Assembly (NCBI GenBank): GCA_013314735.1
Contig: JABUFD010000001.1
Coordinates: 248,001-312,000, forward strand
Source: Anaerolineae bacterium
Lineage (GTDB): Bacteria; Chloroflexota; Anaerolineae; Anaerolineales; Anaerolineaceae
Direction: 5' to 3'
Length of the DNA stretch: 64,000 bases
Part shown: positions 7,827 through 17,150 of the stretch, piece after piece
Layout: each line of letters begins with the position of its first letter
Numbering within the stretch: position 1 is the stretch's first letter
The notes under the pieces: model-generated
Database searches by the model: none
Told to the model about the DNA's origin: nothing
The model's input: the letters and a program-made list of their open reading frames with translations, nothing else
Translations under genes and position numbers: made by a program

Positions 7827-8885
7827 TTGCCTTTTAAACCACTCAACTGGCTCATGGGCCTCTTTTCTCTCGATATTGGAATCGATCTTGGAACCGCCAA
7901 TACCCTTGTCAATGTTAAAGGAAAAGGGATTGTGATCAATGAACCTTCGGTAGTGGCCATCGAGAAACGTTCCCGCAAACCGATTGCGATTGGAGCAACT
8001 GCCAAAGAGATGGTCGGGCGCACGCCAATGAATGTTCAGGCAGTCCGCCCTTTGAGGGACGGGGTGATATCCGAGTTCGAGATTACCCAGGCAATGCTGC
8101 AATACTTCATTTATAAGGCGCACCAACAGTCGATCGTGCCGTTTCCCAGTCCGCGCGTTGTAGTAGGTATTCCATCCGGCGCCACCGAAGTTGAAAAACG
8201 GGCGGTATATGATGCTGCCATGTCAGCGGGTGCGCGCGAGATTTACCTGATCGAGGAACCACGTGCCGCCGCGCTGGGGGCTGGCCTGCCGGTGACTGAT
8301 GTGCGGGGGACGATGGTGGTGGATATCGGCGGGGGAACCACCGAGGTGGCGGTGATCTCAATGGGAGGTGTGGTGGTTTCGCGTTCCCTGCGGGTTGCGG
8401 GTGATGAACTGGATGACGATATCATTCAGTATGTGCGCAATAAATATAACCTTTACATCGGTGAGCGGATGGCGGAACAAATCAAACAGACCATCGGTTC
8501 AGCGTATCCGCTGCCGAGTGAGAAGACGATGGATATCCGAGGCCGCAATCTGGTGACAGGCCTGCCGGAATCGATTGAGGTTTCATCGGTGGAAATCCGT
8601 GATGCCCTGTCATCTTCCATTAAAGTAATCATCGATACCATTAAAGATGCCCTCGATGAGGTTCCGCCTGAAATTGGCGCAGACCTGATCGAAACCGGTA
8701 TTTGCCTGGCAGGCGGTACTTCACAGATTCAAGGCCTGGCGGAACGCCTTACGGATGAGCTGCATTTGCGGGTGTGGGTGGCTGAAGATCCCATGACCTG
8801 CGTGGCGCGCGGCGCCGGCATGGTACTGGAAAACCTGGCGCAGTACGCGATGATGTTATCCAGTGTGGAGCGTTCAGGCGCTTGA
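7827..8885 (+). CDS. mreB: Rod-shape protein MreB (bacterial actin)
   Basis: A 352-residue MreB, the actin-like ATPase that forms membrane-bound filaments and guides the elongasome. The phosphate 1 motif 'DIGIDLGTANTLV', the phosphate 2 motif 'VVDIGGGTTEVAVIS' and the adenosine motif 'GICLAGGTSQIQGL' are intact. The start is a TTG at 7827: AAGGAG lies exactly 6 nt upstream, whereas the next ATG (7854) has no site and would trim the N-terminal helix that often binds membrane. It opens a shape and division block continuing to rodA. Confidence 0.96.
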   Translation: MPFKPLNWLMGLFSLDIGIDLGTANTLVNVKGKGIVINEPSVVAIEKRSRKPIAIGATAKEMVGRTPMNVQAVRPLRDGVISEFEITQAMLQYFIYKAHQQSIVPFPSPRVVVGIPSGATEVEKRAVYDAAMSAGAREIYLIEEPRAAALGAGLPVTDVRGTMVVDIGGGTTEVAVISMGGVVVSRSLRVAGDELDDDIIQYVRNKYNLYIGERMAEQIKQTIGSAYPLPSEKTMDIRGRNLVTGLPESIEVSSVEIRDALSSSIKVIIDTIKDALDEVPPEIGADLIETGICLAGGTSQIQGLAERLTDELHLRVWVAEDPMTCVARGAGMVLENLAQYAMMLSSVERSGA

Positions 8886-8907
8886 ACCAAACCAACAAGG
8901 TATTCCC

Positions 8908-9753
8908 ATGAAAATACCACAACTCCGTCCATGGCAGATCGCTGTGATCCTGCTGCTGGCTCTGGGATTAATCATTTTATCCTTGAGTGGCTATTTGAAT
9001 TCGTTGCTGGGCACCGCCACCTCCCCATTGGTGTCATTGCAATCCTGGCTTTCCACCCGCTATGTGGCACTGTATGAGTTTTTTACTGCGCCACGTGACA
9101 CCCTGGCGCTGCGTCAGGAAAATGAAGCGCTGCAGAGCGAAGTGGCGCTGCTTCGCAAGCAGTTGATTGAGTATGAAGAGCAATTGCGGGAGGCTGAAGT
9201 CTTTTATGCGTTATTGAATTTTGCGCGTTCCAAACCGGAGAATCAATACATCGCCGCTTCCGTCATCGGCAAGGATCCCAGCCCTTTCATGGGATATGTG
9301 ATTCTGGACCACGGCACCAACGACGGTGTACGGCATGGCATGCCAGTGGTGACGGAACAGGGGTTGGTAGGGCGGGTCACCGCGGTAACTGCCAATGCCT
9401 GCCGTGTGCAATTGGTCAGTGATGCTGGATTTAACGCGAATATCCGCACACAACAAAGCCTTGCCGAGGGCCTGGTGGTGGGTTCCGTCACCGGCGATGT
9501 AACATTGGAGATGGTATCCCAGGATGTGGTATTGACACCCGGTGAATTAATCCTGACTTCCGGGTTGGGCGGTAATTATCCAGCCGATGTTTTGATTGGT
9601 GCTGTGGAAACTGTGCGTAAAGAAGAAAATGCGTTATTTCAGGCAGCCTCAGTACAGCCGGCGGTTGATTTTCGCAACTTGCAGGTCGTGCTGATTATCC
9701 GCAATTTCCGGCCGGTGGAAGTGGAACCACTCATTCCGGAAACAACAGAATAA
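8908..9753 (+). CDS. mreC: Rod-shape protein MreC
   Basis: A 281-residue bitopic protein with a transmembrane helix at about 10-30, a coiled coil at about 67-108 (rich in 'ALRQENEALQSEV') and the C-terminal beta-barrel region of MreC. It links MreB to PBP2 outside the membrane. The ATG at 8908 is 22 nt after the mreB stop with AAGG upstream; the reading frame is open further upstream but those codons overlap mreB. Confidence 0.93.
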   Translation: MKIPQLRPWQIAVILLLALGLIILSLSGYLNSLLGTATSPLVSLQSWLSTRYVALYEFFTAPRDTLALRQENEALQSEVALLRKQLIEYEEQLREAEVFYALLNFARSKPENQYIAASVIGKDPSPFMGYVILDHGTNDGVRHGMPVVTEQGLVGRVTAVTANACRVQLVSDAGFNANIRTQQSLAEGLVVGSVTGDVTLEMVSQDVVLTPGELILTSGLGGNYPADVLIGAVETVRKEENALFQAASVQPAVDFRNLQVVLIIRNFRPVEVEPLIPETTE

Positions 9754-9760
9754 GGCAGCG

Positions 9761-10276
9761 ATGGGCGCAATTGCAGGCATTGTGGTGTTATTGGCCGGGC
9801 TGATGCTGCAAACAGCTGTATTCAGCCGCCTAACCCTGATGAGCGGTGCTGCGGATGTGGTATTGCTTCTGTTGATCGCCTGGGCGATGCGCAAACAGAC
9901 CAGGGAGTGGGAGTTATGGTTCTGGACAGTGTTTGGCGCGGTGTTCACAGCTTTTATCTCAGCAGTCCCACCGTTAATTACCCTTGGCTTGTATGTGGGT
10001 ATCATATTCGTTTCCCGCTGGATGCGCAACCGGATCTGGCAGGGTGAAGTACTGGCTTACTTTTTCAGTGTTTTGCTGGGGACGGTGATTCAACACGGCG
10101 TAACATTTGCTGTTCTGCGGTTTTTTAGTGGGATCGCACTGGAATTGGAAACCAGCGTTGTTTATGTGATTTTACCCAGCCTTGTATTGAATTTGTTGTT
10201 CGCATTTCCAATTTACCTGTTAATGAAAGACCTGTCAGATTGGATTTATCCTGGTGAGGTGGATTCCTATGTCTGA
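9761..10276 (+). CDS. mreD: Rod-shape protein MreD
   Basis: A 171-residue integral membrane protein with about five helices, placed between mreC and the PBP2 gene as in most rod-shaped bacteria. MreD sequences are poorly conserved, so the call rests on size, topology ('LMLQTAVFSRLTLMSGAADVVLLLLI' style start) and position. Its stop overlaps the PBP2 start by 8 nt. Confidence 0.88.
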   Translation: MGAIAGIVVLLAGLMLQTAVFSRLTLMSGAADVVLLLLIAWAMRKQTREWELWFWTVFGAVFTAFISAVPPLITLGLYVGIIFVSRWMRNRIWQGEVLAYFFSVLLGTVIQHGVTFAVLRFFSGIALELETSVVYVILPSLVLNLLFAFPIYLLMKDLSDWIYPGEVDSYV

Positions 10277-12350
10277 GAATCGAGAAGCAACGTTTGAGCC
10301 GCGGCGGCTGCGCCTGGTGATCATCTTTATCCTGGCCGCACTGGTCATTTTCCTGATCCGCGTGTTTGATTTATCTGTGATTAAGGGACAGGACTACCTG
10401 GAGAAAGCGGAAGAGAACCGTACGGGCACGATCACACTCCATACCGAGCGTGGGATTATCTATGACCGGAATGGATTTGTGCTGGCAAGCAATATCCCCA
10501 CTTACAACGTGGTCATCACCCCGGCATTGCTGCCGGATGATGAGGGTGACAGTGAAGACATCTACCGCCGGTTATCTGATTTGATCGGTGTACCTGTCAG
10601 TAACGGGGAAATCACCGATGAAACCGCGCGCTTGTTCACTCCCTGTAATACCATTTTTGGGATCAAGGAAATTGTTTATATTGGGGGTTCCATTGCGCCA
10701 TATGATGCGGTGCAGGTACGATGTGATGTACCCAGGGATATTGCGATGGTGATTGAGGAGAACCAGGCCGATTGGCCGGGTGTGGGAATTGAGATCATCC
10801 CCATCCGTGACTATCCGACCGGTGTTCTGACCTCTGAAGTGATCGGCTTTATGGGCCCGATTCCCGCAGCGCTTGTGCAGGACTATAAAGATCGTGGATT
10901 TGTGCCCGGTATTGATAAAGTGGGGTACTCCGGGGTGGAAGCCTCATTACAGGAAACCCTCAGCGGGACCAATGGCCTTCGCACGGTTGAAGTTGACGCC
11001 CTGGGACAGGTGCTGCGTGATATCGCGGATCCTGTGGAACCCATCCCCGGACTCAATGTGAAATTGACCATCGACACGCGCTTGCAGAATGCCGCCAGAG
11101 GTGCATTGATCAAACATTTTACTGGATGGAATAATTTCTTCGGTGAAGAACGATTCCAAAATGGTGTGGTGATTGCCATGAACCCCAAAACTGGTGAGGT
11201 GCTGGCAATGGTTTCCCTCCCATCCGTTGAAAACAACCGCATGGCGCGTTTCATCCCGGCGGAATATTACAACCAGATATCGATTGATCCGTTGAAGCCG
11301 CTGTTGAACCATGCCGTATCTGCGGAACATCCACCCGGGTCGGTGTATAAACTGGCAGCATCAATCGGTTCTTTGAACGAGAGTATTGTGGAACTGAATG
11401 AGCAAATCGAATGCCCTGATGTCGGCAAGATCACGGTTTTGCAGAAATTCACCCCCAATGATCCCGGTATTCCACAGGACTATGTCTGCTGGCGCCGTGA
11501 TGAAGCCGGAAACCGCACCGGACATGGCATGGTCGATTGGCACCATGCGATTGCGTATTCGTGCGATGTGTGGTTTTACAAAGTGTCGGGTGGTTACCAG
11601 GACGAAGTTCCCCGAGGGCTGGGTGTGTGGCGCATGGCCGATTACGCCGAAGCCCTGGGATATGGGCAAGTGACTGGTATTGAATTACCTGGTGAACAGG
11701 ATGGATTGGTACCGGACCCCGATTGGAAACGAGTCAATGTTGGTGAGAATTGGGCAACCGGTGATACCTATATCGCATCCATGGGGCAGGGATATGTGCT
11801 CTCCACTCCACTTCAGGTGCTGGTTTCCTTCAATATCATTGTGAATCAGGGCAAATATATGCAGCCAACGCTGGTCTATCAATTGCTCGACAGTGAGGGG
11901 AATGTTGTTCAGGATTTTGAGCCCAGGCTGAAGTGGGACCTGACCAAGGACGCGATGATCCCGGTGTATGATGAAAACAATTTTGCCACCGGTGAAATGA
12001 AAACAATTGATCCCCAGGTGTTTGTTGAGGCCATGGTCGGCATGCGGATGGTGGTAACAGAAGCGGGTGGAACCGCTCAGGCGATTTTCGAGGGCTCTGA
12101 TATAGAAACAGCCGGCAAAACCGGCACTGCAGAGTATTGCGACGAAAAAGCCCAGGCAGAAGACCGCTGCAAGCCGGGTGCCTGGCCTGCCCATGCCTGG
12201 TATGTGGGGTATGCCCCTTACGATGACCCGGAAATAACCGTGGTGGCATTTGTTTATGATGGCACCGAAGGTTCGCAGGTGGCAGCACCGATCGTACGTG
12301 AGGTTCTCGAAGCCTATTTCCTGCTGAAACAGGCAGACCAGGCGAATTAG
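10269..12350 (+). CDS. mrdA: Penicillin-binding protein 2 (class B transpeptidase)
   Basis: A 693-residue class B PBP that crosslinks peptidoglycan during elongation. It has one N-terminal membrane helix (about 16-34), a dimerisation domain and a transpeptidase domain with all three catalytic motifs: Ser358-x-x-Lys361 in 'HPPGSVYKLA', Ser431-Cys-Asp433 in 'YSCDVWFY', and Lys617-Thr-Gly in 'AGKTGTAEY'. I chose the ATG at 10269 with AGGTGG upstream; a GTG at 10254 would add five residues. It overlaps mreD by 8 nt, which argues for translational coupling with the MreBCD complex. Confidence 0.95.
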   Translation: MSENREATFEPRRLRLVIIFILAALVIFLIRVFDLSVIKGQDYLEKAEENRTGTITLHTERGIIYDRNGFVLASNIPTYNVVITPALLPDDEGDSEDIYRRLSDLIGVPVSNGEITDETARLFTPCNTIFGIKEIVYIGGSIAPYDAVQVRCDVPRDIAMVIEENQADWPGVGIEIIPIRDYPTGVLTSEVIGFMGPIPAALVQDYKDRGFVPGIDKVGYSGVEASLQETLSGTNGLRTVEVDALGQVLRDIADPVEPIPGLNVKLTIDTRLQNAARGALIKHFTGWNNFFGEERFQNGVVIAMNPKTGEVLAMVSLPSVENNRMARFIPAEYYNQISIDPLKPLLNHAVSAEHPPGSVYKLAASIGSLNESIVELNEQIECPDVGKITVLQKFTPNDPGIPQDYVCWRRDEAGNRTGHGMVDWHHAIAYSCDVWFYKVSGGYQDEVPRGLGVWRMADYAEALGYGQVTGIELPGEQDGLVPDPDWKRVNVGENWATGDTYIASMGQGYVLSTPLQVLVSFNIIVNQGKYMQPTLVYQLLDSEGNVVQDFEPRLKWDLTKDAMIPVYDENNFATGEMKTIDPQVFVEAMVGMRMVVTEAGGTAQAIFEGSDIETAGKTGTAEYCDEKAQAEDRCKPGAWPAHAWYVGYAPYDDPEITVVAFVYDGTEGSQVAAPIVREVLEAYFLLKQADQAN

Positions 12351-12403
12351 GGAAGACCAGCGAAACCTGTTGTTATTTCCATTCCGCTTTCTACAGACTT
12401 TAT

Positions 12404-12412
12404 TGCTATAAT
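12404..12412 (+). promoter_or_regulatory. Extended -10 promoter for minCDE
   Basis: TGCTATAAT, an extended -10 element, ends 11 nt before the minC start. The short leader suggests transcription begins just ahead of the ATG. Confidence 0.55.
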
Positions 12413-12423
12413 CAATCATTAAT

Positions 12424-13122
12424 ATGTCCGATATTGAACAAAAAGTACGGGTTGAAATTAAAGGCGTGCAGAATGCCCTGCTGGTTACCCTGGGGGAGGG
12501 TGATTGGGCAGATGCGGAACGCAGTATTCTGGCGCGGGTGGAGGCGCAGAACAGTTTCTTCAAAGGAGCACGGATGGCGGTGGATGTGGGAGAACGCAGC
12601 CTGCGAGCGGCTGAACTCGGTTCATTTCGCGACCACCTTTCAGATCTGGACGTAACCCTGTGGGCGGTGCTTTCCAGCACCGATGTTACCGAAGAAACCG
12701 CGCGCCGTTTGGGGCTTGCCACCCGATTGCCGGGAACTGCGACGCGCAAGCAGAAAATCGCTCCCGTCAGTACTGAATTCAGCGGGGAAAGCGGCATATT
12801 ACTGCGGAAAACCATGCGTTCCGGTTTCAAGGTAACCCATCCCGGGCATATCACTGTGATTGGTGATGTGAACGCCGGTGCAGAAATCATAGCCGGCGGG
12901 GACGTCGTGGTGTGGGGACGCCTGCGCGGCATGGTGCATGCCGGTGCGGATGGGAACCATCAAGCGATGGTGTGCGCCCTCGAATTGACCCCCATGCAAT
13001 TGCGAATCGCTGATAAAATTGCAGTGCCTCCGCGCCGGAAAAAAGGGGAAGTTTTACAACCGGAAATTGCGCGCATTGCCAATGATCAGGTCGTGGCAGA
13101 ACCCTGGAATTTCAAGGAATAG
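12424..13122 (+). CDS. minC: Septum site-determining protein MinC
   Basis: A 232-residue MinC, the inhibitor that stops FtsZ ring formation away from midcell. The C-terminal beta-helix domain is clear in 'GHITVIGDVNAGAEIIAGGD' and 'VVWGRLRGMVHAGADG', which binds MinD. The N-terminal FtsZ-binding domain is more divergent. minC, minD and minE follow each other closely. Confidence 0.93.
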   Translation: MSDIEQKVRVEIKGVQNALLVTLGEGDWADAERSILARVEAQNSFFKGARMAVDVGERSLRAAELGSFRDHLSDLDVTLWAVLSSTDVTEETARRLGLATRLPGTATRKQKIAPVSTEFSGESGILLRKTMRSGFKVTHPGHITVIGDVNAGAEIIAGGDVVVWGRLRGMVHAGADGNHQAMVCALELTPMQLRIADKIAVPPRRKKGEVLQPEIARIANDQVVAEPWNFKE

Positions 13123-13134
13123 GAATCAAGCAAC

Positions 13135-13938
13135 ATGACAGCAAAAGTGATCACAATCACCTCCGGAAAAGGCGGCGTTGGTAAAACCACCAACGCAGCC
13201 AATATCGCCGCCGCCCTGGCATTAACCGGCGATAAAGTTGTATGCATTGACGGCGATATTGGTTTACGCAACCTGGATGTTGTGCTTGGCCTGGAAAACA
13301 GGATCGTGTATGACCTGGTGGATGTGGTTGAAGGCCGCTGCCGCCTGGCGCAGGCGATGATCAAAGATAAACGCATTCCTGACTTTTTCCTGATTCCCGC
13401 CGCGCAAACCCGTGATAAGAGTGCCGTCTCACCCAGTGATATGGTGAATTTGTGTGACCAGCTTCGTCCTGATTTTGACTGGATTGTAATTGACTGCCCG
13501 GCGGGCATCGAACGCGGTTTCCGCAACGCGCTTGCCCCGGCAGACCTGGTACTGGTCATCACCAATCCTGAAATTTCAGCCGTACGTGATGCTGACCGCA
13601 TTATCGGTTTGGTGGAAGCGGAAGAAAAAGGCCCGGCGAAACTGATCCTGAACCGTGTCAGCATCGATATGGTAAAACGCGGTGATATGCTGGCCGCGGA
13701 TGATGTGGTTGACCTGTTGGCAATCGAATTGATCGGCATTGTGCCGGAAGATCCAAATGTGCTGGTTTCCAGCAACCAGGGTGTTCCGGTAGTTTTGAAT
13801 GAAAAAACCAAGGTGGGCAAGGCTTTTCGAAATATTGCTTTACGAATTAAAGGTGAGCAGGTGCCTTTCCTGGATCTGGACGAGAAAGATAACTTTTTCG
13901 GCAGGCTGGGAAAAGTATTTCGCGGCGCAAATCATTGA
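13135..13938 (+). CDS. minD: Septum site-determining ATPase MinD
   Basis: A 267-residue MinD with the deviant Walker A 'SGKGGVGKTTNAANI', switch I 'CIDGDIGLRNLDVVLGL', Walker B 'DWIVIDCPAGIE' and a C-terminal amphipathic helix ('GRLGKVFRGA') that anchors it to membrane. It recruits MinC. The ATG at 13135 is 12 nt after minC. Confidence 0.96.
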   Translation: MTAKVITITSGKGGVGKTTNAANIAAALALTGDKVVCIDGDIGLRNLDVVLGLENRIVYDLVDVVEGRCRLAQAMIKDKRIPDFFLIPAAQTRDKSAVSPSDMVNLCDQLRPDFDWIVIDCPAGIERGFRNALAPADLVLVITNPEISAVRDADRIIGLVEAEEKGPAKLILNRVSIDMVKRGDMLAADDVVDLLAIELIGIVPEDPNVLVSSNQGVPVVLNEKTKVGKAFRNIALRIKGEQVPFLDLDEKDNFFGRLGKVFRGANH

Positions 13939-13958
13939 TGCGGATGGAGTAAACAACT

Positions 13959-14207
13959 ATGTTTCGAAAAAAATCAACAAGTGCTGGCAGCGCAAAAGAC
14001 CGTCTGCAACTGGTATTGATCCAGGACCGCACGAATTTAAGCGCCCTCGACCTCGACCAATTAAAAAACGAAATTCTGGAAGTACTGGCGCGGTATGTTG
14101 ATATCGATCGGCGTGCGGTCAATATCAGCATGGAACAGGATGGGCGGGAACAGCGCCTGCGTGCGGATATTCCCCTCAAGGCTGCTACAAGGGCCAACCG
14201 GAGGTAA
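13959..14207 (+). CDS. minE: Cell division topological specificity factor MinE
   Basis: An 82-residue MinE: 'AKDRLQLVLIQDRTNLSALD' is the anti-MinCD region, followed by 'LKNEILEVLARYVDID' and the C-terminal topological domain ending in 'LRADIPLK'. It stimulates MinD ATPase and sets pole-to-pole oscillation or gradients. A complete MinCDE set next to MreBCD is fitting for a rod or filament. Confidence 0.92.
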   Translation: MFRKKSTSAGSAKDRLQLVLIQDRTNLSALDLDQLKNEILEVLARYVDIDRRAVNISMEQDGREQRLRADIPLKAATRANRR

Positions 14208-14216
14208 ATTCCCCCA

Positions 14217-15332
14217 TTGATACGGCGCGAATTATGGCGTAATTTTGACTTCCTGCTGTTTGGGAGTGTGTTATTGCTGGGTATTGTGGGGGTGGTGGTG
14301 ATCAATTCCGCCATAGCCGGCAGCCCAAGCCTGCTGGAATTGCCTGAAAAACAGGCGCAATACCTGGTGATCGGGCTGATTGTGATCATCATCATGTCGC
14401 TGATCGACTACCATTACCTGGCACCGCTCAGCCCGGTGATGTACCTGGTGATCCTGGCGGCTCTGGTGGTGATTTATGTGTTTGGTGAGACCGCTTTTGG
14501 CTCGCGGCGTTGGATTGTGATTGGCGGAATCAATGTGCAACCTTCCGAATTGGCTCGCCAGGTATTGATCCTGGTGCTGGCCAATTATTTCTGGCAGGCG
14601 CGTGATGATAAAAAAGGCTGGCTGTGGGTGCTGAAAAGCGCTGCCATCATGGGCGTGCTGGTGTTCTGGGTGATCATTGAACCCAGCCTGAGCGCGTCTA
14701 TCGTACTGATGGTGATCTGGTTCGCGCTGATCTGGTTGGCCGGATTACAGCCAAAATTTATCCTGTATTTTGTTCTGATTGCGATTGTGATCGTTGCCGT
14801 GGCGCTGCTGATACCGGGGTTGATCCAGGATTACCAGATGCAGCGCATCATCAACTTCATCAGCCCTGACGAGGATGCCAGTTATGGTGAAACGTATAAC
14901 ATCGAGCAGGCCTTGATCACGATTGGTTCCGGGGGGTGGTTTGGACAGGGCTATCTGCAAAGCTCCCAGGTGCAGTTGCGTTTTCAAAAAGTGCGCCACA
15001 CGGATTTCATTTTTTCCGTCGTGGCGGCAGAATTTGGCCTGTTGGGAGCGGCAGTGTTGATGGGCTTGATCTTCTTCATGCTGTGGCGCTGTTTCGCTGT
15101 GGCAAAAAAAGCTACTGACTTGTACGGCGCTTTGATCGCCTACGGAATTGGGGTGGTGATGGCTTTCCAGACGGTTGTGAACATCGGGGTGAATGTCAAC
15201 TTGCTGCCAGTCACAGGCCTGACCCTGCCGTTCGTTTCGTATGGCGGTAGTTCCATGTTATCATTGTGCGTAGGGATCGGCCTGGTAGAAAGCGTTGCGG
15301 TTCACACCCAAAAGCGGCAACCAGCTGCCTGA
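14217..15332 (+). CDS. rodA: SEDS peptidoglycan glycosyltransferase RodA/FtsW family
   Basis: A 371-residue protein with about ten membrane helices of the SEDS family, which polymerise lipid II. Family marks include 'FGSRRWIVIGGINVQPSELA', 'YNIEQALITIGSGGWFGQGY', 'HTDFIFSVVAAEFGLLGA' and 'LTLPFVSYGGSSM'. Its place at the end of the mre-min block favours RodA over FtsW. The start is a TTG at 14217 (TTG ATA CGG) with GGAGGT 11 nt upstream; no better start is seen. Confidence 0.9.
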   Translation: MIRRELWRNFDFLLFGSVLLLGIVGVVVINSAIAGSPSLLELPEKQAQYLVIGLIVIIIMSLIDYHYLAPLSPVMYLVILAALVVIYVFGETAFGSRRWIVIGGINVQPSELARQVLILVLANYFWQARDDKKGWLWVLKSAAIMGVLVFWVIIEPSLSASIVLMVIWFALIWLAGLQPKFILYFVLIAIVIVAVALLIPGLIQDYQMQRIINFISPDEDASYGETYNIEQALITIGSGGWFGQGYLQSSQVQLRFQKVRHTDFIFSVVAAEFGLLGAAVLMGLIFFMLWRCFAVAKKATDLYGALIAYGIGVVMAFQTVVNIGVNVNLLPVTGLTLPFVSYGGSSMLSLCVGIGLVESVAVHTQKRQPAA

Positions 15333-15373
15333 TCTTTGTTTTTGATCAATTATTGTTAAGGATGGTTTTAATC

Positions 15374-16873
15374 ATGAATGCTGGCTCACCTGTTCGTGTC
15401 CGTTTTGCGCCTTCGCCGACGGGCTTCATGCACCTGGGGCATGCGCGCACCGCGTTGTATTGTTACCTGCTCGCTCGTAATACTGGCGGGCAGTTCATTC
15501 TGCGCATTGAGGATACAGACCAACGCCGTTTCGTTCAGGAGGCACTATCCAATATCACCGAAGGCCTGCGCTGGCTTGGGCTGCAGTGGGATGAAGGCCC
15601 TGAAGTCGGAGGGGATTACGGCCCCTACCAACAGACCGAACGCCTGGCGGTCTACCAGGAATATGCTGAAAAGCTGGTCGAAATGGGACACGCATTTTAT
15701 TGCTTTTGTTCCACGGAACGACTGGATGAAATGCGCAAAGCACAGCAGGCGCAGAAGATCAATCCGCATTATGACGGCACCTGCCGCGATATCCCATTAA
15801 CCGAGGCCCGGCAGCGGATCGCCGCGGGAGAACCCTACGTTGTACGGTTCAAAATGCCCAGGGATGGCAGCATTACAGTGCGGGATGAAATGCGTGGCGA
15901 CATCACCGTGGAACTGGGCAACCTCGACGACTATATCCTGGTGAAATCCAATGGGATTCCGGTCTATCACCTGGCGGCGATGGTGGATGACCACCTGATG
16001 GAGATCACGCATGTGTTCCGGGGTTCGGAATGGCTGCCTTCATTGCCGCAAAACGTGCTATTATACCGCACATTCGGTTGGAAAGAACCGAAATGGTATC
16101 ATCTTTCGGTGTTCCTTAAACCAAGCGGCCAGGGAAAATTGAGCAAACGTGACGCCGCCCAGTACAAGGAAGGCGGTTACAGTGTGATGATCCACGATAT
16201 GGAAGAATTGGGTTATCTGCCGGAGGCCGTCAATAACTGGGTGGCATTGATGGGTTGGAGTTATGACGGCAGCACGGAATTTTTTACCATGGATGACCTG
16301 GTGGAAAAATTCAATGTTGAAAAACTCAATCCCAAACCATCGGCGATCAATTTCACCAAGCTTGATCATTTTAATGGACTGCATATTCGCAATTTGAGCC
16401 ATGCCGATCTGGCGCAGCGTATCAAGCCATTTTTCATGAACAGAGGCTATATCACAGACGATGACATCCTGCTCAAGATCACACCCATTCTGCAGGAGCG
16501 TTTGAAGACACTGGATGATGCGATTGAAATGGCCGGCTTTTTCTTTCAGGATGAAATCGTTCCGCGGGTCGAAGACTTGATCCAAAAGAAGATGACTGCG
16601 GAAGATGCCCTGCTGGTGGCCCGGCGTGCTGCTGAAGTGCTGGAACAGATGCCATCTATGGCGCTGGAGTACACCGAAGAACCAATGCGCCAGCTGGTGG
16701 AAGAACTGGGAATGAAACCCGGGCAGTTCTTTGGTGTAATCCGGGTGGCTGTTACCGGTCAGCCGGTCAGCCCGCCGTTGTTCGAAAGCATGGAGATCAT
16801 CGGTAAGGATGTTATTCTGCAGCGTCTGCACCAGGCCATCCGCCTGTTGGAAGTGGAAGCCCAGCATTCATAA
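15374..16873 (+). CDS. gltX: Glutamyl-tRNA synthetase
   Basis: A 499-residue class I synthetase that loads glutamate on tRNA-Glu. The HIGH motif is 'PSPTGFMHLGHART' and the KMSKS motif is 'KLSKRDAAQ'; the C-terminal anticodon-binding cage ends near 'IRLLEVEAQ'. The ATG at 15374 has AAGGA 12 nt upstream and matches the conserved N-terminus (VRVRFAPSPTG). No glnS is visible, and a tRNA-Gln gene follows directly, so a non-discriminating enzyme that also makes Glu-tRNA-Gln is possible. Confidence 0.95.
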   Translation: MNAGSPVRVRFAPSPTGFMHLGHARTALYCYLLARNTGGQFILRIEDTDQRRFVQEALSNITEGLRWLGLQWDEGPEVGGDYGPYQQTERLAVYQEYAEKLVEMGHAFYCFCSTERLDEMRKAQQAQKINPHYDGTCRDIPLTEARQRIAAGEPYVVRFKMPRDGSITVRDEMRGDITVELGNLDDYILVKSNGIPVYHLAAMVDDHLMEITHVFRGSEWLPSLPQNVLLYRTFGWKEPKWYHLSVFLKPSGQGKLSKRDAAQYKEGGYSVMIHDMEELGYLPEAVNNWVALMGWSYDGSTEFFTMDDLVEKFNVEKLNPKPSAINFTKLDHFNGLHIRNLSHADLAQRIKPFFMNRGYITDDDILLKITPILQERLKTLDDAIEMAGFFFQDEIVPRVEDLIQKKMTAEDALLVARRAAEVLEQMPSMALEYTEEPMRQLVEELGMKPGQFFGVIRVAVTGQPVSPPLFESMEIIGKDVILQRLHQAIRLLEVEAQHS

Positions 16874-16940
16874 GAACTTCCCGCTGCTTTTGTGATGTTC
16901 TTGCAAAAGATGCACGGCAGTGGTAGAATGTATTTCGCAT

Positions 16941-17014
16941 TGGGGGTTCGTCTAATGGCAGGACGGCTGACTCTGGATCAGTAAGTAGGAGTTCGAATCT
17001 CTTACCCCCAGCCA
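16941..17014 (+). tRNA. tRNA-Gln (anticodon CTG)
   Basis: The cloverleaf is complete: acceptor TGGGGGT with ACCCCCA, anticodon arm GCTGA-CTCTGGA-TCAGT, T-loop TTCGAAT, discriminator G and an encoded CCA end (17012-17014). The anticodon is CTG. It lies 67 nt after gltX. Confidence 0.95.
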
Positions 17015-17020
17015 TCAGCA

Positions 17021-17045
17021 AAGGCGGTCGAGAGACCGCCTTTTC
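17021..17045 (+). terminator. Terminator after tRNA-Gln
   Basis: GGCGGTC (17023-17029), a GAGA loop and GACCGCC (17034-17040) are followed by TTTT, starting 7 nt after the tRNA. Confidence 0.85.
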
Positions 17046-17150
17046 GTATTTTTTCCATGGATGGGCGATGAATGGCGCAGGGTGGTATCAACAAACCCGT
17101 ACAAATGACTATAATTGGGTTAATCACTCAATTCACTGGAGGACGTCATC

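Noticed and set aside
11685-12932. Long minus-strand frame over the end of mrdA and start of minC
   Set aside because: It runs antisense to two clearly coding genes and has no recognisable motif.
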